A stretch of 61,851 nt of DNA from Nocardia cerradoensis NBRC 101014. Its GTDB lineage: Bacteria; Actinomycetota; Actinomycetes; Mycobacteriales; Mycobacteriaceae. The position numbers were made by a program, and so were the translations under genes. Shown one piece after another: positions 58,218-61,851 of the stretch; within the stretch, counting starts at the first letter, position 1, and each line of letters starts with the position of its first letter. The DNA is taken from NCBI RefSeq assembly GCF_000308535.1, contig NZ_BAFW01000252.1, forward strand, positions 1 to 61,851, in the 5' to 3' direction. The notes below the pieces were generated by a model that had not been told where the DNA came from, made no database searches, and saw only the letters and a list, made by a program, of their open reading frames with translations.

Positions 58218-58721
58218 GTGGATTTCGAAGTGGTGGAGCGCCACGAAACACTGGTGGCGGGCACGGTGCTACGCAGCCCGGCGCTGGCGGTCGAGGGACC
58301 GCGCCGGCAGAAGGTGGAGGAGGCGTGGAAGCGAACTCTGGCGCGCCGGTTACCCGGCCCGCCGGCGACCGCCTATGTCGACCACGCGCCCGAGATCGGT
58401 TCCTATCTCACCCATATCGTCGGCTACCAGTGTGAGAGCCTCGACGATCTGCAGCCCGGCGATGTGCTGGCCCGCATTCCCGCGGCGAAGTTCGCGCGCT
58501 TCCTGCGCACCGGTGACAACCTGGGTGACACCATCGTCTCGATCTGGCGCGCGGTGTGGGATCTGGAAGCGGCCGGCGCGCTGGTGCGGGCCTACACCGG
58601 CGACTTCGAGCACTATCCGGAGGCTCGCACGGTCGAGGTGTTCGTCGCCCTGCAGAGCGACCCGCTCACCGATGCGCTGAACAACGGTGTGGCACAGGCC
58701 GATTCCGCCGAGAACAGGTAG
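58218..58721 (+). CDS. GyrI-like small-molecule-binding (effector-binding) protein
   Basis: 167 residues from GTG 58218. The SOUL/GyrI-like fold is suggested by VERHETLVAGTVLRSP, EIGSYLTHIVGYQCESLDDLQPGDVLARIPAAKFARF, IVSIWRAVWDLEAAGA and FEHYPEARTVEVFVAL. It is a lone effector-binding domain without a DNA-binding part. The next gene encodes a clear paralogue 6 nt away. Such domains bind amphipathic drugs or inhibit gyrase; the ligand here is unknown. Confidence 0.83.
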   Translation: MDFEVVERHETLVAGTVLRSPALAVEGPRRQKVEEAWKRTLARRLPGPPATAYVDHAPEIGSYLTHIVGYQCESLDDLQPGDVLARIPAAKFARFLRTGDNLGDTIVSIWRAVWDLEAAGALVRAYTGDFEHYPEARTVEVFVALQSDPLTDALNNGVAQADSAENR

Positions 58722-58727
58722 GGACTC

Positions 58728-59153
58728 GTGGACTTCGAAATCGTCACCCTGGAACCGAGCCTCGTCGGCGGGCTCACCGTTCCGCTGGCCGGGCGCGAGG
58801 TGACCGCCCGGGATCTGGATCTGGTGAACTTCACCTGGGACCGCTACCTGTCACGGGAGAAGAACGTCCCGCGCGTGGCGGCCTACATCGGCCAGGACGA
58901 CCACGCGGTCGCGGTCCTCGGCTACGAACTCGGCGGACTGGACGACCTCGAGACCGGCGACGTGATCACCCGCATCCCCGCGGGCCGCTACGCCAAGTTC
59001 GTCGTCTCCGACAAGCCGTACGACCTGCTCCGCACCGCCTGGGCCAAGGTCGCCAAGGCCGAAAGTGCCGGCACCATCACCCGCTCCCACGCCGCGGAAA
59101 TCGAACGCTACACCGGCCCCACCTCGGTAGAGGTGTACGTGTCCCTCGACTGA
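58728..59153 (+). CDS. GyrI-like effector-binding protein, paralogue of the preceding gene
   Basis: 141 residues from GTG 58728. It shares with its neighbour the start MDFE-V, GYELGGLDDLETGDVITRIPAGRYAKFVV, AWAKVAKAESAGTITRSHAAEIERY and the end VEVYVSLD. The spacing of 6 nt shows an operon and a tandem duplication followed by divergence. A strong terminator follows at 59178-59217. Confidence 0.84.
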   Translation: MDFEIVTLEPSLVGGLTVPLAGREVTARDLDLVNFTWDRYLSREKNVPRVAAYIGQDDHAVAVLGYELGGLDDLETGDVITRIPAGRYAKFVVSDKPYDLLRTAWAKVAKAESAGTITRSHAAEIERYTGPTSVEVYVSLD

Positions 59154-59177
59154 CCGCCGGACGCAGAAAACGAAATC

Positions 59178-59217
59178 AGGCTGGGCTACAGGGAAAACCA
59201 TGTAGCCCAGCCTTTTT
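59178..59217 (+). terminator. Rho-independent terminator after the GyrI-like pair
   Basis: AGGCTGGGCTACA (59178-59190) pairs perfectly with TGTAGCCCAGCCT (59201-59213), a 13-bp stem with a 10-nt loop followed by TTTTT. It is the clearest intrinsic terminator in the window. Confidence 0.95.
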
Positions 59218-59286
59218 CGACAGCCAACGTTCCAGGCGACATAGCGCCTACCCCACCCCCGCACGGGCCGACCTCGAGGAGGCCCC

Positions 59287-59378
59287 GTTCGCGGCCGGCT
59301 CGCCGATGCGGTGCCGTGGCGTACGCGACGAAGGAGCAAGCCACGGCGCCGCATCGGCGAGCCCTAGGGGCCGCGAAC
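59287..59378. repeat. Large imperfect inverted repeat, possible REP/MITE-like element
   Basis: The arm 59287-59320 (GTTCGCGGCCGGCTCGCCGA onward to GCCGTGGC) is complementary to 59340-59378 apart from a 6-nt insertion (CCTAGG-type) and one mismatch, leaving a 19-nt loop. The stem is over 30 bp. A second short palindromic-type string, GCCGAGCGAAGCGAGGC, follows at 59381-59397. No gene lies in it; it separates the GyrI-like genes from the ino1 stop. Confidence 0.8.
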
Positions 59379-59401
59379 CCGCCGAGCGAAGCGAGGCCAG
59401 A

Positions 59402-60502
59402 CTATTCAGCGCCGATGATGAAGGCTTCCAGCTGGGTGCGGGCGACGTCGTCGGCGAGCTGCTTCGGCGGGGACTTCATCAGGTAGGCCGAGGCCGGGAT
59501 GACGGGTCCGCCGATGCCGCGGTCCTTGGCGATCTTGGCGGCGCGCACGGCGTCGATGATGATGCCGGCCGAGTTCGGCGAGTCCCACACCTCGAGCTTG
59601 TACTCCAGGTTCAGCGGCACGTCACCGAAGGCGCGGCCCTCGAGGCGCACGTAGGCCCACTTGCGGTCGTCGAGCCAGCCGACGTGGTCGGACGGGCCGA
59701 TGTGCACGTCGTTGGCGCCCAGTTCCTTCTTCAGGTTGCTGGTGACGGCCTGGGTCTTGGAGATCTTCTTCGACTCCAGGCGCTCGCGCTCGAGCATGTT
59801 CTTGAAGTCCATGTTGCCGCCGACGTTGAGCTGCATGGTGCGGTCGAGCTGCACGCCGCGGTCCTCGAACAGCTTGGCCATCACGCGGTGGGTGATGGTC
59901 GCGCCGACCTGGGACTTGATGTCGTCACCGACGATCGGCACGCCGGCGTCGACGAACTTCTGCGCCCAGGCCGGGTCCGAGGCGATGAAGACGGGCAGCG
60001 CGTTCACGAATGCGACGTTGGCGTCGATGGCACACTGCGCGTAGAACTTGTCGGCATCTTCCGAACCGACGGGCAGGTACGAAACCAGCACGTCGACCTC
60101 GGCATCCTTCAGCGCCTGTACGACGTCGACCGGCTCGGCCTCGGAGAGCTCGATGGTCTGCGCGTAGTACTTGCCGATGCCGTCGAGCGTCGGGCCCCGC
60201 TGGACGGTGACGCCGGTCGGCGGCACGTCGGAGATCTTGATGGTGTTGTTCTCGCTGGCGAAGATCGCGTCGGACAGGTCGAATCCGACCTTCTTCGCGT
60301 CGACGTCGAATGCGGCGACGAACTTCACATCGCGCACGTGGTACTGGCCGAACTTGACGTGCATGAGGCCGGGCACAGTCGAGTTCTCGTCTGCGTCCTT
60401 GTAGTACTGCACGCCCTGGACCAGCGAGGAGGCGCAGTTGCCCACGCCCACGATGGCCACGCGAATCTCAGCAGCCGGGTTGACATCACTCATGGCCGAC
60501 AT
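59402..60502 (-). CDS. ino1: myo-Inositol-1-phosphate synthase
   Basis: 366 residues from ATG 60502 (ATG 60493 also in frame). The NAD-binding motif VAIVGVGNCASSLVQGV, SYLPVGSEDADKFYAQCAIDANVAFVNALP, VGDDIKSQVGATITHRVMAKLFEDRGVQ and LEYKLEVWDSPNSAGIIIDAVRAAK are characteristic. The enzyme turns glucose-6-phosphate into inositol-1-phosphate, needed for phosphatidylinositol, PIMs and mycothiol. The start overlaps the PadR gene's end by 17 nt, so regulator and enzyme are one transcript, as with Rv0047c-Rv0046c. Confidence 0.97.
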   Translation of the reverse strand: MSAMSDVNPAAEIRVAIVGVGNCASSLVQGVQYYKDADENSTVPGLMHVKFGQYHVRDVKFVAAFDVDAKKVGFDLSDAIFASENNTIKISDVPPTGVTVQRGPTLDGIGKYYAQTIELSEAEPVDVVQALKDAEVDVLVSYLPVGSEDADKFYAQCAIDANVAFVNALPVFIASDPAWAQKFVDAGVPIVGDDIKSQVGATITHRVMAKLFEDRGVQLDRTMQLNVGGNMDFKNMLERERLESKKISKTQAVTSNLKKELGANDVHIGPSDHVGWLDDRKWAYVRLEGRAFGDVPLNLEYKLEVWDSPNSAGIIIDAVRAAKIAKDRGIGGPVIPASAYLMKSPPKQLADDVARTQLEAFIIGAE

Positions 60503-61043
60503 TTCCCTCTTTCTGTGGTGCCGCCTTCATTGATTGCTCCGCTGCAATCAACTCGTTGAGCCAGCGCACTTCGCGCTCGCTTGATTCGAGACCGAGTTGA
60601 TGGAGCTGGCGGGTGTAGCGATCCAGTGTTCCGCTGGCGCGTTTGATCGCCTCCCGCAGTCCTTCTCGGCGCTCCTCGACCTGCCGTCGTCTGCCCTCGA
60701 GGATCCGCATCCGCGCCTCGGCGGGGGTGCGGCTGAAGAAGGCGAGATGAACGCCGAAGCCGTCATCGGTGTAGTTCTGCGGACCGGTGTCGGCGAGCAG
60801 TTCACCGAAACGCTCCCGGCCCGATTCGGTCAGTTGGTAGACCCGGCGGGCCCGGCGGGTGACCGCGCCGGCCGGACTCTCCTCGGCGATCAGACCGTCG
60901 GTCTGCATGCGCCGCAGCGTCGGATACAGCGACCCGTAGGAGAAGGCCCGGAACGGTCCCAACAGGCCCGTCAACCGTTTGCGCAGCTCGTAGCCGTGCA
61001 TGGGTGACTCCAGGAGCAGCCCGAGAATCGCGAGTTCGAGCAC
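60486..61043 (-). CDS. PadR-family transcriptional regulator
   Basis: 185 residues from GTG 61043. This start is preferred over GTG 61052 because AGGAGGT ends directly at the latter, but is well spaced for 61043, and PadR proteins typically begin with (M)LELAILGLL. The winged helix covers LLLESPMHGYELRKRLTGLLGPF and YGSLYPTLRRMQTDGLIAEE, and the C-terminal coiled helix (about 120-180) should dimerise. A perfect palindrome at 61098-61118 is the likely binding site, suggesting control of itself and ino1. It corresponds to Rv0047c. Confidence 0.92.
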   Translation of the reverse strand: MLELAILGLLLESPMHGYELRKRLTGLLGPFRAFSYGSLYPTLRRMQTDGLIAEESPAGAVTRRARRVYQLTESGRERFGELLADTGPQNYTDDGFGVHLAFFSRTPAEARMRILEGRRRQVEERREGLREAIKRASGTLDRYTRQLHQLGLESSEREVRWLNELIAAEQSMKAAPQKEGNVGHE

Positions 61044-61097
61044 GGGCTTCACCTCCTGACTCTATTGAACAGACCTAACCGATGGATGCGATTTCAA

Positions 61098-61118
61098 ACT
61101 ATATCGGACCGATATAGT
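61098..61118. promoter_or_regulatory. Perfect palindromic operator upstream of PadR-ino1
   Basis: The arms ACTATATCGG and CCGATATAGT are exact reverse complements separated by a single A. The site lies 54 bp upstream of the PadR start and in front of the divergent DUF5318 gene. Its symmetry and AT-rich ends suit a PadR dimer. Confidence 0.75.
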
Positions 61119-61189
61119 GAGCGGGAAGGAACGTGTGGCTTCTCTCGGTGGCATGCCGTGCCCCCGCCGACGCAAGTACTCTGGGATCC

Positions 61190-61603
61190 GTGCGAATTCA
61201 GCGGCAGGTGGTCGACTATGCGCTCCGGCGCCGGTCGCTGCTGGCCGATGTCTATGCGGGCCGTGTGGACGTCGCCGAGGTATGTGATGCGAATCCGTAT
61301 CTGCTGCGTGCGGCGAAATTCCACGGGCGGGGCAGCGATGTCACCTGTCCGATCTGCCGGAAAGAGCAGCTCACGCTCGTATCGTGGGTCTACGGTGACG
61401 GGCTGGGACCGATCGCGGGTTCGGCCCGAACCCCCGAGGAATTGGTGCGGCTGGCCGAAACTCGGGAAGAGTTCTCGGTGCACGTGGTCGAGGTGTGCCG
61501 GACCTGTAGTTGGAATCATCTGGTGCAGTCGTATGTGCTGGGACACACCCCGGCACCGCGGCGCCGTCGTGGTGGCGGCGCTCGTCGGACTGCCGCCGAA
61601 TGA
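61190..61603 (+). CDS. DUF5318 protein with zinc-ribbon-like Cys pairs
   Basis: 137 residues from GTG 61190. The start RIQRQVVDYALRRRSLLADVYAGRVDVAEVCDANPYLLRAAKFHG is typical of DUF5318 (Rv0049). Two Cys-x2-Cys pairs, CPIC and CRTC, about 50 residues apart, could bind zinc. The C-terminus is basic (RRRRGGGARR), hinting at nucleic-acid or membrane contact. Function is unknown, but the gene's place between padR-ino1 and ponA1 is conserved in mycobacteria. An upstream in-frame start at 61133 lies in the promoter region and is disfavoured. Confidence 0.88.
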   Translation: MRIQRQVVDYALRRRSLLADVYAGRVDVAEVCDANPYLLRAAKFHGRGSDVTCPICRKEQLTLVSWVYGDGLGPIAGSARTPEELVRLAETREEFSVHVVEVCRTCSWNHLVQSYVLGHTPAPRRRRGGGARRTAAE

Positions 61604-61695
61604 CGGGCACACTCGACTGATATGTGGAGCGGCTCCCATACCGGCCGACGACGGCCGTGCACGCCCGCACCGACCTATCCGGACCGTATCGAGTT

Positions 61696-61851
61696 ATGGA
61701 GATCCAGGCTGTGACTTCGCCTTACGACGATGGACCGAACGGCGGTCGGCCCCCGCGCGGCCCGCAATCCGGACCCGGTGGTCAGCCACCGCGTCCGGCA
61801 GGCGGCAACCCGCCCGGCGCCCGGCCGCTACCGCCGCGTCGCCAGGCACCG
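61696..61851 (+). CDS. ponA1: N-terminus of class A penicillin-binding protein (PonA1 position), cut by window end
   Basis: Only about 52 codons are visible. Translation may start at ATG 61696 or at GTG 61711, which has GGAG 9-12 bp upstream. The visible part is a Pro/Gly/Arg-rich cytoplasmic tail (DDGPNGGRPPRGPQSGPGG ... PLPPRRQAP), as in nocardial and mycobacterial PonA1. The identification rests on this tail and on position directly after DUF5318, matching Rv0050. The catalytic domains are outside the window. Confidence 0.65.
   Translation, partial: MEIQAVTSPYDDGPNGGRPPRGPQSGPGGQPPRPAGGNPPGARPLPPRRQAP

Noticed and set aside
1..61851. tRNA genes, rRNA genes, insertion sequences or prophage
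   Set aside because: No cloverleaf-like segment, transposase or phage structural protein was recognised by eye. A tRNA search program would be decisive.

Overview
The window is high-GC DNA with dense, mostly ATG/GTG-started genes and many 1-4 nt stop/start overlaps. The gene content points to a mycolic-acid actinomycete, most likely Nocardia or a close relative. The order YqgE ... leuS ... F420-type LLM oxidoreductase ... ino1 - PadR - DUF5318 - ponA1 matches, as I recall it, the M. tuberculosis Rv0038-Rv0050 backbone, but with much more DNA inserted between the anchors. The sigL/rslA-type sigma/anti-sigma pair also fits. No tRNA, rRNA, IS element, prophage or CRISPR array was seen. Taxonomy is inference; no database was searched.

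Layout. 1-6.7 kb: end of a proline-rich protein, a VOC protein, then a minus-strand envelope-stress-like module (AI-2E family permease, MacS-type kinase, LuxR-type regulator, DUF1707/LiaF-like protein) and a membrane adenylate cyclase. 6.7-14.2 kb: two separate divergent pairs, each an imine-reductase-family enzyme facing an HxlR regulator, flanking membrane proteins, a lipoprotein that looks like a catalytically dead penicillin-binding protein, and aroQ. 14.2-18.2 kb: glycerate kinase, secreted alpha/beta hydrolase, GNAT protein, YqgE. 18.3-19.8 kb: sigL/rslA-like pair.

19.8-30.6 kb looks accessory. It holds an AraC regulator, a UbiX/UbiD decarboxylase pair, a DUF1772 membrane protein behind a twin CTAG-type operator, a tightly coupled four-gene minus-strand operon (ThDP enzyme, SRPBCC-like protein, KAS III-like protein lacking the usual His, HisC-like aminotransferase) and, divergent from it, an EXLDI protein with a probable ribbon-helix-helix N-terminus followed by a DrrAB-type ABC exporter. 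My best reading is a small undescribed biosynthetic locus, perhaps for an acylated acyloin-type product, with its own regulator and exporter.

30.7-44 kb: glutamate dehydrogenase, small membrane and cupin proteins, HAD hydrolase, SdpI-like protein with a Cys cluster, leuS, polysaccharide deacetylase, SDR, glucosylglycerate hydrolase, GH25 lysozyme and a polar amino-acid importer whose binding protein and permease are fused. 44-55.5 kb: LLM oxidoreductase, UgpC/MsmK-type ATPase, HxlR/thiolase divergent pair with two strong operator copies, menC, a two-domain VOC protein, a TIGR04338/DUF2786 pair and an LpqY-SugAB-like importer without its own ATPase. 55.5-61.85 kb: class A PBP with long proline-rich tail, two tandem GyrI-like proteins, a large inverted-repeat element, ino1, PadR with a perfect palindromic operator, DUF5318 and the first codons of a second class A PBP (ponA1 position).

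Several 22-26 bp tandem repeats lie between genes or at gene starts, including one that multiplies a GTG start region.
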